Of a stretch of 64,000 bases of DNA, positions 33,610 through 43,083 are shown piece after piece. The stretch comes from Phycisphaeraceae bacterium (GTDB lineage Bacteria; Planctomycetota; Phycisphaerae; Phycisphaerales; Phycisphaeraceae), in NCBI GenBank assembly GCA_020851465.1, contig JADZCR010000003.1, positions 62,001 to 126,000 on the forward strand. Direction: 5' to 3'. The notes beneath the pieces are model-generated. The model had not been told where the DNA came from. It ran no database searches and worked only from the letters and a program-made list of their open reading frames with translations. Position numbers and translations under genes: made by a program. Each line of letters opens with the position of its first letter. Within the stretch, counting starts at the first letter, position 1.

Positions 33610-35562
33610 ATGGCTTTAATTCGGATTCACGGAAACGATCGCACCCTTAAATTCGCTGCCAGTGAACTAGCGCGATACCTCAAAAAAGCCACAGGGAAAT
33701 CGCTACGGAGATCACACAGCGATGACAAGGCGACCTTCACAATCGGGCTTGCAGCGGATCTTGGTATCAAGACTCCCAAACTAAGTTCTCCTCCGGGTGA
33801 TGACTGGATAACGATCCGCCCCACCGCTACCGGCTATGTGCTGGCCGGCTCCAATCCACGCAGCGTGCTTTTCGCGGTTTATCGTTACCTGCGTGAGATG
33901 GGTATCCGCTGGATCAGACCCGGTTCACGCGGCGAGATGATCCCCCGTTTGCGCTCGCCTCTTAAAAAGGGAATCCGCGTCTCCGAAGCACCGTCTTACC
34001 GCTATCGCACCATCTGCATCGAGGGAGCTTGCTCGTTTGAACACGTTCGGGATTTGATCGACTGGATGGCCAAGCATGGAATGAATGGTTACTTCATCCA
34101 GTTCCACTACGGCATGTATTTCTTCCGGCGATGGTATGAACACCGCGAAAACAAGTACCTCAAGCCTGAACCGCTCGACGATCGCATAGTTGATACACGA
34201 GTAACGCAGCTGGTGGATGAGATTCAGAAACGCGGTATGAGCTTTGAGCGAATGGGGCATGGATGGACCTGCGCTGCACTAGGGATCTCCGGCGAAGGCG
34301 GCTGGGATAAAAATGAGCAGGAACCGATTCCTCAAGACAAGGTTGACTGGCTTGCAGAGGTCAACGAAAAACGAGAACTCTGGGGCGGTATCGCGCTGAA
34401 CACTAACCTCAACTACGGCAACCCCGCGGTCCGCGCAGCCATGACCGATGCGATTGTGGACTATGCCGGGAAACACGCGGAGGTAAACCTTCTGCACTTC
34501 TGGCTGGCGGACGGGATGAATAATCACGATGAGCGGCCGGAAAGCCAAGCTGCCCGTCCATCTGACTTTTTCGTGGACATGCTCAATGAATTGGATCGCA
34601 AGCTCACTGCTGCGGGTCTGACGACGCGCATTGTCTTTCTGGTTTATGTCGATCTGCTCTGGCCGCCCGAACGGGCGAAGATCGAACATCAGGGGCGGTT
34701 TGTTCTGATGTTCGCACCGATTACGCGATCGTATCTCACATCATTCATGGATGCGGTTGAAACCGACGAAATGCCGCAACCCTACGTCCGAAACAAATTG
34801 GAAATGCCCAAGAGTCCATCAGTCAATCTCCACTACCTGAGGCAATGGCAGGAGATGTTCAGAGGTGACGGGTTTGACTTCGACTATCACGCCATCTGGG
34901 CCTGCTACTACGACCCAAGCATGATCACCATTTCCAAGGTGCTGCATAAAGATATCCAGGGGCTCGGCAGTATCGGCCTGCACGGGTTAAACAGCGTGCA
35001 GAACCAGCGTATGTCGTTCCCGCATAACTTACTCATGGATGTGATGGCTCAGACCCTTTGGAATAAAAAGCGAAAGTTCAGCGATATCGTCACGGAATCC
35101 TTCAACGATGCTTTCGGCAGAGACGGAGCAAAAATTGCCGCAGCACTCACAAAAATCGCAGATTACTGGAAGCCCTTCTATGAAGCGGTTTACATTCCTG
35201 CTGCGGATGAAAAACGTATCGCTAAAGGTAAAGCCAATCTTCCGAAAATTGAGTCAGTCGTCGCCGACCTGCGTCAACTTGTCCGACGAAATCGCGTGCA
35301 GACGTCCGGGGCACGACTCTGGTCATGGAAGTATCTGAATCATTACCTGAAATTACTCGACCTCCTCCTGCCGATGCTGGAGGCCTATCTCCACGGGCGC
35401 TCCGATACGAGACAGCATCTGAACAAAGCCCTGGATTACTTGTGTCGAAATGAAAAAACTCTGCACCCGGTTCTCGATGTCTATATGTTCATCGTGGTTT
35501 GGCGATGGCGGGCCAACGAGCTGGAAGCGTACCTGAAACAAAAATCGGATAAACAAAAGTAG
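33610..35562 (+). CDS. DUF4838-type glycoside-hydrolase-like protein
   Basis: Start at 33610 is set by GGGAGG seven bases upstream; the long open frame upstream is not coding. The 650-residue product begins with an alpha-glucuronidase/GH20-type N-terminal domain (FAASELARYLKKATG, GYVLAGSNPRSVLFAVYRYLREMG, RWIRPGS) followed by a TIM-barrel-like region (LIDWMAKHGMNGYFIQFHYG, VNLLHFWLADGMNN). This arrangement matches DUF4838 proteins. No signal peptide is apparent. A helical C-terminus completes it. Sugar specificity and even catalysis are unproven. It stands between a small membrane protein and the SOD terminator. Confidence 0.82.
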   Translation: MALIRIHGNDRTLKFAASELARYLKKATGKSLRRSHSDDKATFTIGLAADLGIKTPKLSSPPGDDWITIRPTATGYVLAGSNPRSVLFAVYRYLREMGIRWIRPGSRGEMIPRLRSPLKKGIRVSEAPSYRYRTICIEGACSFEHVRDLIDWMAKHGMNGYFIQFHYGMYFFRRWYEHRENKYLKPEPLDDRIVDTRVTQLVDEIQKRGMSFERMGHGWTCAALGISGEGGWDKNEQEPIPQDKVDWLAEVNEKRELWGGIALNTNLNYGNPAVRAAMTDAIVDYAGKHAEVNLLHFWLADGMNNHDERPESQAARPSDFFVDMLNELDRKLTAAGLTTRIVFLVYVDLLWPPERAKIEHQGRFVLMFAPITRSYLTSFMDAVETDEMPQPYVRNKLEMPKSPSVNLHYLRQWQEMFRGDGFDFDYHAIWACYYDPSMITISKVLHKDIQGLGSIGLHGLNSVQNQRMSFPHNLLMDVMAQTLWNKKRKFSDIVTESFNDAFGRDGAKIAAALTKIADYWKPFYEAVYIPAADEKRIAKGKANLPKIESVVADLRQLVRRNRVQTSGARLWSWKYLNHYLKLLDLLLPMLEAYLHGRSDTRQHLNKALDYLCRNEKTLHPVLDVYMFIVVWRWRANELEAYLKQKSDKQK

Positions 35563-35635
35563 TCGATCATCGCGACGGTGCGACTTCTTACCGACAACCC
35601 GCCACACCGATACAAAACAAAGCTGGTAGCGCAAT

Positions 35636-35671
35636 AAAAAACCGCTGGTCAGTGAGAGCACCAACCAGCGG
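35636..35671 (-). terminator. Intrinsic terminator of the SOD gene
   Basis: On the minus strand CCGCTGGT ... ACCAGCGG (8-bp stem, 14-base loop) is followed by a run of T residues. It lies 28 bases after the SOD stop codon. Confidence 0.8.
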
Positions 35672-35698
35672 CATCGAGTTTGAAATTAAATTGGCTCG

Positions 35699-36337
35699 TT
35701 ACTTCTTTGCGGCCGCGTAGAGTTCGCCTGCCTTCGTCCAATTCACAACATCCCACCACGCAGCCAGATAGTCAGGGCGGCGATTCTGATATTTCAAGTA
35801 GTACGCGTGCTCCCACACATCGACGCCAAGCACCGGCTTGCCGGAAATCCCCGCCACGCCTTCACCCATGATGGGATTGTCCTGATTGGCTGTCGAACCC
35901 ACCGCCAGCTTGCCGTTCTTGACATAAAGCCAAGCCCAACCTGATCCGAAACGAGTCGCGCCAGCCTTTTGAAAATCTTCCTTGAACTTGGCGAACCCGC
36001 CAAGCTCGTTCTTGATAGCATCGGCCAGTGGTCCGCTCGGCTCACCGCCGCCACCTTTGCCCTTCGGAGCCATGAGTTGCCAGAAAAGAGAGTGGTTGTA
36101 GTGGCCGCCACCGTTATTCCGCACTGCTCCGCGGATATCGTCCGGCACAGCTGTCAGGTTACCAATCAGATCCTCAATGCTCTTGCTTTCCAGGTTGCCC
36201 TTTCCGGCGATGGCGTTGTTCAAGTTGGTGACATAGGCATTGTGATGCTTGCCGTGGTGAATCTGCATCGTCTGAGTGTCGATCACCGGCTCAAGTGCCT
36301 CAAAAGCATACGGGAGATTCGGAAGTGCAAAGGACAT
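35699..36337 (-). CDS. sodA: Superoxide dismutase, Fe/Mn family (Mn-type by motif)
   Basis: Dismutates superoxide; cytoplasmic, no signal peptide. 212 residues with metal ligands in [23 protein letters not shown] and [15 protein letters not shown]. The Gln in [11 protein letters not shown] sits where Mn enzymes have it, so Mn is favoured over Fe, although cambialistic enzymes exist. TTTTTAGGAG precedes the ATG at about six bases. The gene is followed by its own terminator, so it is probably monocistronic. Confidence 0.93.
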   Translation of the reverse strand: MSFALPNLPYAFEALEPVIDTQTMQIHHGKHHNAYVTNLNNAIAGKGNLESKSIEDLIGNLTAVPDDIRGAVRNNGGGHYNHSLFWQLMAPKGKGGGGEPSGPLADAIKNELGGFAKFKEDFQKAGATRFGSGWAWLYVKNGKLAVGSTANQDNPIMGEGVAGISGKPVLGVDVWEHAYYLKYQNRRPDYLAAWWDVVNWTKAGELYAAAKK

Positions 36338-37001
36338 AAAAGTCTCCTAAAAAAATGAAAGTGACATACCGCGAGGACCGAAGCCCATCGACCACACGAC
36401 CGCGCGTGACTGGTTCCCCAGAGTCCCCTTCTGGCTGACATTTACAGCCAGAACATTGCATGCTATGGGTCTCTCAACACAGGGTCAAACTCTCTACATA
36501 AAACTTCACACACGCACGATCGCCTCACACGCGGCCCAATACGCCAATTCATCCGTTGAAAATCAATTTCTGAGAAAATGGACTTTTTATGCACTTTGTC
36601 GGGTAAATACCTTGCAAGAAACGATTGGCGAGGTACGTTCTATAGTGCAGATGAGACTCGGTTTTGATTTCTGTGTAGCAAAACTCAGGTAGAAACCGAT
36701 ATGAATTACAGAGGATTTTTACACTCAACCATTGATAAATAATACACTTATGTGTATTTACATGGAATGACATCGGTTAGTTATTGAGATTTTTAGTCTT
36801 TTTGGAATTGTTCTAAAAATATTGGAACCAAACAGGGCGTTGATGAGTAGAGTCGTATAAGAGGATTATGTGGCAGGCTGATGCCTGCGAGTCAAACCCA
36901 CCAAGTAAGAGGGGGAACAAGTTTTCAAAAGTCGTGCGATGAATCGGATTCTCACGCACGCCAGCCAGGAACGCTGAACAACCGAGAAAAGGAGGTCTTC
37001 C
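36338..37001. other. Long AT-rich intergenic region between sodA and the sigma factor gene
   Basis: 664 bases between divergent genes, with no convincing coding sequence. A 78-codon frame at 36456-36692 has no ribosome-binding site and looks random. From about 36530 to 36830 it is unusually AT-rich. It holds the perfect palindrome at 36741-36758. Promoters for both flanking genes must lie here; none could be assigned. AAAGGAGG at about 36990 belongs to the sigma gene. Confidence 0.6.
36741..36758. repeat. Perfect inverted repeat (possible operator)
   Basis: AATACAC-TTAT-GTGTATT: two 7-bp arms with a 4-base centre, about 250 bases upstream of the sigma factor gene. The size and symmetry suit a dimeric regulator site. 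Confidence 0.5.
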
Positions 37002-37991
37002 ATGCCCGCTTCTCTCAATCATCCACTCTCTCCGCTGGCTCAGTCGCGACGTCAACACGTCGTCGCCATCGACGATACCCAGCGACAACTGAGCGATCGT
37101 GATCAAATGACGCTCAAGCGGATCCTGACGAACAAGTGCGACTTTGTGCCGAATCCCTTGTTCACCAAGCCCAAGGCTCAACGTGCCATTTTTGACGAGG
37201 CTCCGGCTATTCGCCGTCCTGATACGAGCTGGTATCACCCGGTCATGGAGAATGCGGTTGACTCTCGTTCCGTTAATCATTCGGGGAACGTGTTGCTGAC
37301 CGCAGCCGAAGAGCGCGCTCTCTTTCTCCAGTTCAACTATTGCCGTTTCAAAGTTGCCGAGCTTCGCAAACAGATCGGGGACGGTCCTGCTACTACCGAT
37401 CTGGCGCGACAGATTCTCGACTGGTACGCAAAGGCGGAAGCCTATCGCGATCAGATCGCACAAACCAATCTCGCCTTGGTGCTGGCCATGGCCAAGCGCA
37501 CCCGGATGAGTGAGGTGGACTTCAGCGACCTTGTGAGTGAAGGCAACATGGCTCTGCTTCGCGCAGTGGACAAGTTCGATGCAGCCCGTGGGTTTAAGTT
37601 TTCGACCTACGCCTGCCGAGCGATCCTCAAGGCCTTCAGCCGTGCAGGTGTGAAGCACAGCAAGTACCGTTCGATCTTCCCGACCGACTTCGATCCCAAG
37701 CTCGAAAAGAGTGATTACATGGAAAAGAAGCGGGAAGGCCACGAGGACGATTGCGTGGACGAAATCCGCCAGATCATCAAGGACAACCGAGCTGAGTTAT
37801 CCGACATCGAGCAGGAAGTGATCGTCCATCGCTTCGCGCTGGGTCGCAAACCCGTCACCAGCGATGCGTCGCCGTTAACACTTGAACAGGTCGGAAAAAT
37901 CATCGGCGTCACGAAAGAGCGGGTTCGCCAGATCCAGAATAAGGCTCTTGAAAAAATCCGCCTCTCTCTGGAAGGTGATTTCCTCGGCTGA
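37002..37991 (+). CDS. RNA polymerase sigma factor, sigma-70 family
   Basis: 329 residues. Region 2 contains NLALVLAMAKRTRMSEVDFSDLVSEGNMALLRAV and the -10-recognition segment FKFSTYACRAIL. Region 4 ends with the helix-turn-helix LTLEQVGKIIGVTKERVRQIQNKALEKIR. The N-terminal ~90 residues are unlike region 1 of RpoD, and region 3 is short. It is therefore probably an alternative, group 2/3-like factor rather than the housekeeping one. AAAAGGAGG just before the ATG is a near-perfect ribosome site, so expression may be high. A clear terminator follows. No anti-sigma gene is adjacent. Confidence 0.9.
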   Translation: MPASLNHPLSPLAQSRRQHVVAIDDTQRQLSDRDQMTLKRILTNKCDFVPNPLFTKPKAQRAIFDEAPAIRRPDTSWYHPVMENAVDSRSVNHSGNVLLTAAEERALFLQFNYCRFKVAELRKQIGDGPATTDLARQILDWYAKAEAYRDQIAQTNLALVLAMAKRTRMSEVDFSDLVSEGNMALLRAVDKFDAARGFKFSTYACRAILKAFSRAGVKHSKYRSIFPTDFDPKLEKSDYMEKKREGHEDDCVDEIRQIIKDNRAELSDIEQEVIVHRFALGRKPVTSDASPLTLEQVGKIIGVTKERVRQIQNKALEKIRLSLEGDFLG

Positions 37992-38016
37992 ATCCAGACA
38001 ACTTCATAACAATCCC

Positions 38017-38050
38017 AAAAACCCTCGCACCAACGAGCGAGGGTTTTTTA
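38017..38050 (+). terminator. Intrinsic terminator of the sigma factor gene
   Basis: ACCCTCGC / GCGAGGGT (8-bp stem, 8-base loop) preceded by A residues and followed by a run of T, 30 bases after the stop codon. Confidence 0.9.
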
Positions 38051-38143
38051 TTCGCAGTACGATCACACATCATTTACCGCTATTATGACAGGATGGACCA
38101 TCGAACATCCACCCTTCAAGGGCAACACAACGGAAACCTTCTC

Positions 38144-41100
38144 ATGCCCTGCAAACTCATATCGCTGGCACTGGCAGGACTCATCACCGCAACCGTCTTT
38201 GGCGGTGAATTTGAACAACTCGCACAAAAAGCACACGACTACCGGGGTGTGCAACCTGTAAAGGCTGAGCCGAACGGCCAACTCGTCGCGGAGGCTGAGG
38301 AGTTTCAGCCCCTTCCCGCAACCGATGCAAATACCCCGGCGTGGAAAGCCGGTAACTGGGGGGAGAACTATTACGCCGCAACCTTTGCCAATACCTTTCT
38401 GAGCCGTAAAGCGTTTCTCAGCGCACCCGCACATCTCAACTCCCCCGTATCTGCTTCGATCAACGTCGAGATTCCCAAAGCCGGCCGATATCTCGTACTC
38501 GTCCGTTATGAAGCGGCCTATCGCTTTGAAACACAATTCAAAGTAAAGGTCGAACAACATGGCTCGGTAAAACTCGATCGCCTCTACGGTGCTCGTGATA
38601 ACACCAAAATCTGGGCATTTCGTGGCGGCGGAATCGGTGCCGTTCCCAACCAGGGCAATCTTCAGAAAGAAATTGCCTGGGGTTGGGGTGCTGTTGAAAA
38701 CATGGTGTGGGAAGGCCACAATGCCGGCGTCGATCTTGCGCCTGGCCCCGCCACCATTACGCTGATTGCGGACAAGCAACCTGATCCCGCCGCCAAGCGT
38801 AACGTTGATCTCGTCCTTCTGACTACCGACGAGGCTGACGTAAAAGAACGCATCGCCAAAGAAAACTATCTGCCTCTGGACGGCCTGCTCACGCAGGCGG
38901 GCGACGTGTTCATGCGTGTCACCAACAAAGGAACCGAAGCGATCACAATCAGTGCTGCGAATGGCACCGAGCATTCCCCCTACTGGGTCCATAAACGGAA
39001 TTGGAAGCCCATCTCAGCCAATGTCGCCCCAGCTGCGACTACAGACTGGATGGATGTAGGCGGCCTGCTTGATTCACTGAATGACGGCGACTGGGTCGTA
39101 AAGTCGAACGCCAAAAACCAACCGTGGACCGCAGAGTTTGCGGTCAAGAATGCCGCGGGGAATCTCCATACGATCGCCAGTTTCGAGGTTACCGGAGATA
39201 AACTTCACCTCGCTTACGATGCCAATACCCGCTATTCACAGCGTATTCGTGACTTCGACAGCGTACTGTACGACCTGCTTCATTACCTCAAAACGCAGCT
39301 CAATCCCGGCCCGCCGCTCCAGCGGACGCTCCTCTACGGCTACACGTTCTCACCTCAAGCTGACAACCCTAAATACAACGCAGCCCTCGATGAGTTCATC
39401 AAGATGTACAGCCTGCAGGTGAGGTTGGATGGCGGGAAAAAGTGGAACAACCTGCCCGCTGGGTACATCGACGTTCGATCACTCGATGACGCCAAACTGG
39501 AAGAAGCGCTCAAAAAAATCGTGGCGGAAGGAAATGCGGACAACTATCGTGTCGTCAGCTTTGGTGACGAGATCGGTCTGGCAAGCCCCAAAGAAGGCGC
39601 GGATGATTTATTTCGCGCCTGGGCGAAATCGAAAAAACTTCAGCCCGCAGACATCAATCCAACCGCGGGAACGGATTGGGCCAACGTAAAGTACGATCCC
39701 GCGAAGACATCAGCGCAGAAAAATCCGCATACCTATTACTACTCGCGGCTCTTTCTGCATCAATACGGAATCGACCAGCTCAAACGACACACAGAACTAG
39801 TCCAGCGTTACCTCCCCTTCGCGCAGCCAGGCGCGAACTTCACGCCTCATGCCGGCGCACCGTACCTGGGTGAAACATACCAGTGGATCACACTCTTCCG
39901 TCAAGGCGGTATGGTGCTGCCCTGGTCAGAGGACTACACCTGGCAGGTGCCTATCGGCAGTCCGCAGGTGACGATGAATCTGCTCGACCTGGCACGGGCT
40001 GGCAACCGCTATCACCCGGAGCGAGAAATTCTTTTCTATGTGATGCCTCACTGGCCGGGGAATACGCCCAATAGCTGGAGACGTAACTTTTACGGCGCAG
40101 TCGGTCACGGTGCGACGATCCTCAATCTCTTTGAGTTCCGACCTGTGCAGGCGGCGTACACGGAGAATCACACTTCGCTGCCCGAGATGTATCAGGAGGT
40201 ACGCAAGAGCCTTGCTGAATTGGCGCGTTTTGAAGATATCGTGCAGGATGGCCACGTCGTTACGGGACCGGGTGAGGCCGCACTCTGGTATTCCGAAGCA
40301 GGTGATGCATGGGACAACCACCGCTCGCCGTTCGGCGCGGAGAAACGATCGCTCTATCTCGCCATCCGTCACCAGCAGGTCGGCCTCGACATAGTTGACG
40401 AAGATGATGCGCTGCGCGGAACTCTGAAAAACTATAAAGCCCTCTACATCACGGACCAGAATGTCAGCCGGACCGCAACAAACGCCATCGTTGATTGGGT
40501 CAAAGACGGCGGACATCTTTTCGTGACGGCTGGAGGTGCAATGTTGGATGAGTTCAACGAGCCTAATTCCGCGATGCAGCAGTTGCTGGGAATCAAGCAG
40601 CAGGATCTGAAACTCGCTCCGGAGCCGGTGATCCGACTGGAAAAACAGGACCTGCCTTTCGCGGTACCGATGGATTCGGTGAAGCTGGGATCAACAGATC
40701 AAAGCGCGGTTATTCCCGCATTTGGCGCGGTAAGCCGAATCTCGCCAATCCGCGGAGACGTTGCAATAATCGCTGTTTTTCCCGATGGCACTCCCGCTCT
40801 GACCCGCGTTTCAGTAGGCAAAGGGGAGGCGAATTATTGTGCATTTCTGCCGGGTCTGAGCTATCTCAAGCCAGGCATTCCCAAACGCCCGGTGGACCGT
40901 GGAGCCACGGACGAAGCGATGGCACATCTGCTGCCGACGCAGTTCGATGCAGGAGCTAACGCCGTCATACACACTGCGGTAGCGAAAATTGCACCCGTGG
41001 TGAAAACTTCGAGTCCTACCGCTGAAGCGATCATGATCGAATCACCCGAAGGCACGGCAATCGTCATCGTTAACTGGTCCAACATGCCAGTCAATGGCTT

Positions 41101-41260
41101 GCGCGTCTTCTTGACCAAAAACGTTACCGGCACACATGCAACACTCGCTTCCGGCAGAAAGGTTGAAAGCAGCGTCATCGCGGATGAGCGTTCAGGTGCC
41201 AGTACCAGAGTTTTCACACTCGACGTGGACCAGGCTGACGCCATTATTCTTCGTAAATGA
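38144..41260 (+). CDS. Very large secreted glycoside-hydrolase-like protein
   Basis: Start at 38144 gives a signal peptide (PCKLISLALAGLITATVFGG); the frame opens at 38093. About 1038 residues. A beta-rich N-terminal carbohydrate-binding-like region (ASINVEIPKAGRYLVLVRYEA) leads into a TIM-barrel-like middle in which YRVVSFGDEIGL (Glu476) and LPWSEDYTW (Glu596) could be acid/base and nucleophile of a GH-A clan enzyme. Near residues 760-800 a class I amidotransferase-like fold appears (ALYITDQNVSRT, DGGHLFVTAGG), as in the trimerisation domain of GH42 galactosidases. The GH42 likeness is by eye only. Probably a periplasmic or secreted polysaccharide-degrading enzyme. Confidence 0.72.
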   Translation: MPCKLISLALAGLITATVFGGEFEQLAQKAHDYRGVQPVKAEPNGQLVAEAEEFQPLPATDANTPAWKAGNWGENYYAATFANTFLSRKAFLSAPAHLNSPVSASINVEIPKAGRYLVLVRYEAAYRFETQFKVKVEQHGSVKLDRLYGARDNTKIWAFRGGGIGAVPNQGNLQKEIAWGWGAVENMVWEGHNAGVDLAPGPATITLIADKQPDPAAKRNVDLVLLTTDEADVKERIAKENYLPLDGLLTQAGDVFMRVTNKGTEAITISAANGTEHSPYWVHKRNWKPISANVAPAATTDWMDVGGLLDSLNDGDWVVKSNAKNQPWTAEFAVKNAAGNLHTIASFEVTGDKLHLAYDANTRYSQRIRDFDSVLYDLLHYLKTQLNPGPPLQRTLLYGYTFSPQADNPKYNAALDEFIKMYSLQVRLDGGKKWNNLPAGYIDVRSLDDAKLEEALKKIVAEGNADNYRVVSFGDEIGLASPKEGADDLFRAWAKSKKLQPADINPTAGTDWANVKYDPAKTSAQKNPHTYYYSRLFLHQYGIDQLKRHTELVQRYLPFAQPGANFTPHAGAPYLGETYQWITLFRQGGMVLPWSEDYTWQVPIGSPQVTMNLLDLARAGNRYHPEREILFYVMPHWPGNTPNSWRRNFYGAVGHGATILNLFEFRPVQAAYTENHTSLPEMYQEVRKSLAELARFEDIVQDGHVVTGPGEAALWYSEAGDAWDNHRSPFGAEKRSLYLAIRHQQVGLDIVDEDDALRGTLKNYKALYITDQNVSRTATNAIVDWVKDGGHLFVTAGGAMLDEFNEPNSAMQQLLGIKQQDLKLAPEPVIRLEKQDLPFAVPMDSVKLGSTDQSAVIPAFGAVSRISPIRGDVAIIAVFPDGTPALTRVSVGKGEANYCAFLPGLSYLKPGIPKRPVDRGATDEAMAHLLPTQFDAGANAVIHTAVAKIAPVVKTSSPTAEAIMIESPEGTAIVIVNWSNMPVNGLRVFLTKNVTGTHATLASGRKVESSVIADERSGASTRVFTLDVDQADAIILRK

Positions 41261-41323
41261 GGACCTGCGCTTCGTTGCGCAATTTGGTGACTGTGCTATC
41301 AAGGGCAGGACGCTTCGACGGGT

Positions 41324-41803
41324 TTAAATCCCCGCTCCCCCGCCGAACTCCTGAGCGAGAACGTCATCTTTCCCGACCGGCCGGCCGGCAAAGACCGCAG
41401 CCAGTGATGCCTTATCCATCATTCCCGCAGCATGCTCGCGCACCTCACGCATAACACGGCGAAACCGTGTCGAGGCTTCCGGTGCCTTAGTGCTCTTGGT
41501 CTTTTTTTTCCGCCCGCGTGACTTGGGTTCTTCTTCATGGCTGGCGGTACCCTCGAAGTAACGAACGATTTCACCCATCATGATTTTTTCCGGATTCCGC
41601 GCCAGCTCATACCCGCCATGTTTACCCGCGATACTTTTAACCCAACCCTTGCCCTTTAGCTCCAGCATGATGTGTTCGAGAAAAGCCTTGGGAATCGAAT
41701 TACGTTCAGCCAGTGCCCGGATGGAAACCGGGCCTCGACCATAGTGCTCAACGAGCGAGAAAAGCACGCGAAACGCATAGTCGGATTTCATCGACAGCTT
41801 CAT
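41324..41803 (-). CDS. Rrf2-family transcriptional regulator without iron-sulfur cysteines
   Basis: 159 residues. The N-terminal winged helix reads MKLSMKSDYAFRVLFSLVEH ... RALAERNSIPKAFLEHIMLELKGKGWVKSIAGKHGGYELARNPEKI, a textbook Rrf2 DNA-binding domain. The region that ligates an iron-sulfur cluster in IscR and NsrR has no cysteine anywhere in this protein; instead it has a lysine/arginine-rich linker (KSRGRKKKTKSTKAPE). Sensing must be by another means. A TATATT hexamer lies eight bases before the ATG. A perfect inverted repeat about 85 bases upstream could be its own operator. Confidence 0.9.
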   Translation of the reverse strand: MKLSMKSDYAFRVLFSLVEHYGRGPVSIRALAERNSIPKAFLEHIMLELKGKGWVKSIAGKHGGYELARNPEKIMMGEIVRYFEGTASHEEEPKSRGRKKKTKSTKAPEASTRFRRVMREVREHAAGMMDKASLAAVFAGRPVGKDDVLAQEFGGGAGI

Positions 41804-41811
41804 CAGTAACC

Positions 41812-41817
41812 AATATA
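41812..41817 (-). promoter_or_regulatory. -10-like hexamer next to the Rrf2 start
   Basis: TATATT on the minus strand ends eight bases before the ATG at 41803. No Shine-Dalgarno is present, suggesting a leaderless or very short leader. Confidence 0.4.
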
Positions 41818-41885
41818 CGACTAAATCGGTCGCAGTGCGGATACCGCTGTGCGTCGATCAATTTTTGAGTGGGTGTGCCCAGAAA

Positions 41886-41903
41886 TTCCTGTAACAACAG
41901 GAA
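41886..41903. repeat. Inverted repeat upstream of the Rrf2 gene
   Basis: TTCCTGT-AACA-ACAGGAA, perfect 7-bp arms, between the PyrK-like gene and the Rrf2 gene. Candidate operator for Rrf2; a 3' hairpin of the upstream gene is the alternative, but it has no T run. Confidence 0.45.
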
Positions 41904-41945
41904 CACTTGAGCAGTATCGAGTCATGCACACGGATTTTGATGCGG

Positions 41946-42995
41946 TTACCAGACGACCTTCCGTGAATCGAATACCGGCCCGTCGGTGCAGGCGAGTTTA
42001 AAGCGCCAGGGGCGGTTTTCAGGCGAAGGTGTAAACGCCTGTGGGTGTTTGGAATCTTCGATTTTCACAACGCAGGATTGACAGGTGCTCATCCCGCAAG
42101 CCATCGCCTGCTCCAGACAAACCTGGCAATCGACGCCGACCTTCGCAGCCAGCTTCGCCACTGCGTGCATCATCGGTTCGGGACCGCAGACGAAGATGAC
42201 CGTAGCCCGGATCTCCGCGGGAGAGAGGCGAGAAAGTGTGCGCTCAAGGCCGAGGGTAATACGACCTTTCAACCCAATTGATCCATCATCAGTCGTGATC
42301 ACCGTGCGGTAACCGACCCGTGAAAACTCGTAAGCTGAGAGTGTCGGATTGCCGGTCGTATCGCAAGGCTCGCTGCCCTCGCGGAATGAAACCGCCAACA
42401 GGTCGTGGGAAAGTGCCCCGACAAAGGCTGTTGCGCTCCAGCCCTCAGTCTGTAATTTTTCCGCCAGATAAAACATAGGCGGCAGACCGACACCGCCGCC
42501 GACCAACAAACCGTTGGTCTTGCCTTCTGGTAACACGAAGTAGTTACCCAGCGGGCCGATAAAATCGACCGGATCACCGGATTTCAACGCAGCAAGCCAG
42601 GAAGTCCCGACACCGACGACTCGATGAACCACCTCAACCCATGAACCTTGCGCATCATCGCCACGTCCAGCCAAGCTGAACGGCCGCCGGAGCAGCGCCG
42701 TCGGTCCACAAAGCTCAGGCTGGCACAGTCTGGGGGGACGTTCTGCTGACCATTCGACCTCACCGCCAGTTAAATCGGGTAACTGCTCCAACCGAGGAGG
42801 ACGGCAACCCAGCTGGATAAACTGGCCGGGGCGTGTGGGTGGAAACGCCACATTGCCGCCAGTTTTGGAAATCCGAAGCCTCAAGCGGAAATGCTCGCGG
42901 CAAACCGGCTGATTGAACTCGACGACAGCATCAAATCGGCCACGGCTGCCGGGCACTGGGAATGGTTGCGGTGAAATAGTCTGGCTCGCTAACAT
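41946..42995 (-). CDS. PyrK-like FAD/[2Fe-2S] electron-transfer subunit
   Basis: Start at 42995 (MLASQTISPQP) is preferred over an upstream GTG at 43055; the choice is uncertain. The 349-residue product has a ferredoxin-reductase-like FAD domain, an NAD domain (GLLVGGGVGLPPMFYLAEKL, VIFVCGPEPMMHAVAKLA) and a C-terminal cluster MACGMSTCQSC ... LACTDGPVF with four Cys suited to a [2Fe-2S] centre. This is the layout of PyrK, the subunit that links NAD to dihydroorotate dehydrogenase PyrDB. pyrD is not nearby. It is about 90 residues longer than Bacillus PyrK. The neighbouring comF is divergent. Confidence 0.85.
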   Translation of the reverse strand: MLASQTISPQPFPVPGSRGRFDAVVEFNQPVCREHFRLRLRISKTGGNVAFPPTRPGQFIQLGCRPPRLEQLPDLTGGEVEWSAERPPRLCQPELCGPTALLRRPFSLAGRGDDAQGSWVEVVHRVVGVGTSWLAALKSGDPVDFIGPLGNYFVLPEGKTNGLLVGGGVGLPPMFYLAEKLQTEGWSATAFVGALSHDLLAVSFREGSEPCDTTGNPTLSAYEFSRVGYRTVITTDDGSIGLKGRITLGLERTLSRLSPAEIRATVIFVCGPEPMMHAVAKLAAKVGVDCQVCLEQAMACGMSTCQSCVVKIEDSKHPQAFTPSPENRPWRFKLACTDGPVFDSRKVVW

Positions 42996-43083
42996 CGGTG
43001 GAAGTATAACGGAGTCACTGGCTGGATCGTCACCCGAACTCACCTCAAAGGACACACAACGAACGGGCCTTCCTCAGCGACCC

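Noticed and set aside
36456..36692. 78-codon open frame between sodA and the sigma factor gene
   Set aside because: No ribosome site, composition looks random and it spans AT-rich non-coding DNA.
41270..41345. tRNA-like GGTTTAAATCCC near the end of the large secreted-protein gene
   Set aside because: T-arm stem does not pair over five bases and no cloverleaf can be drawn; it overlaps the Rrf2 stop.
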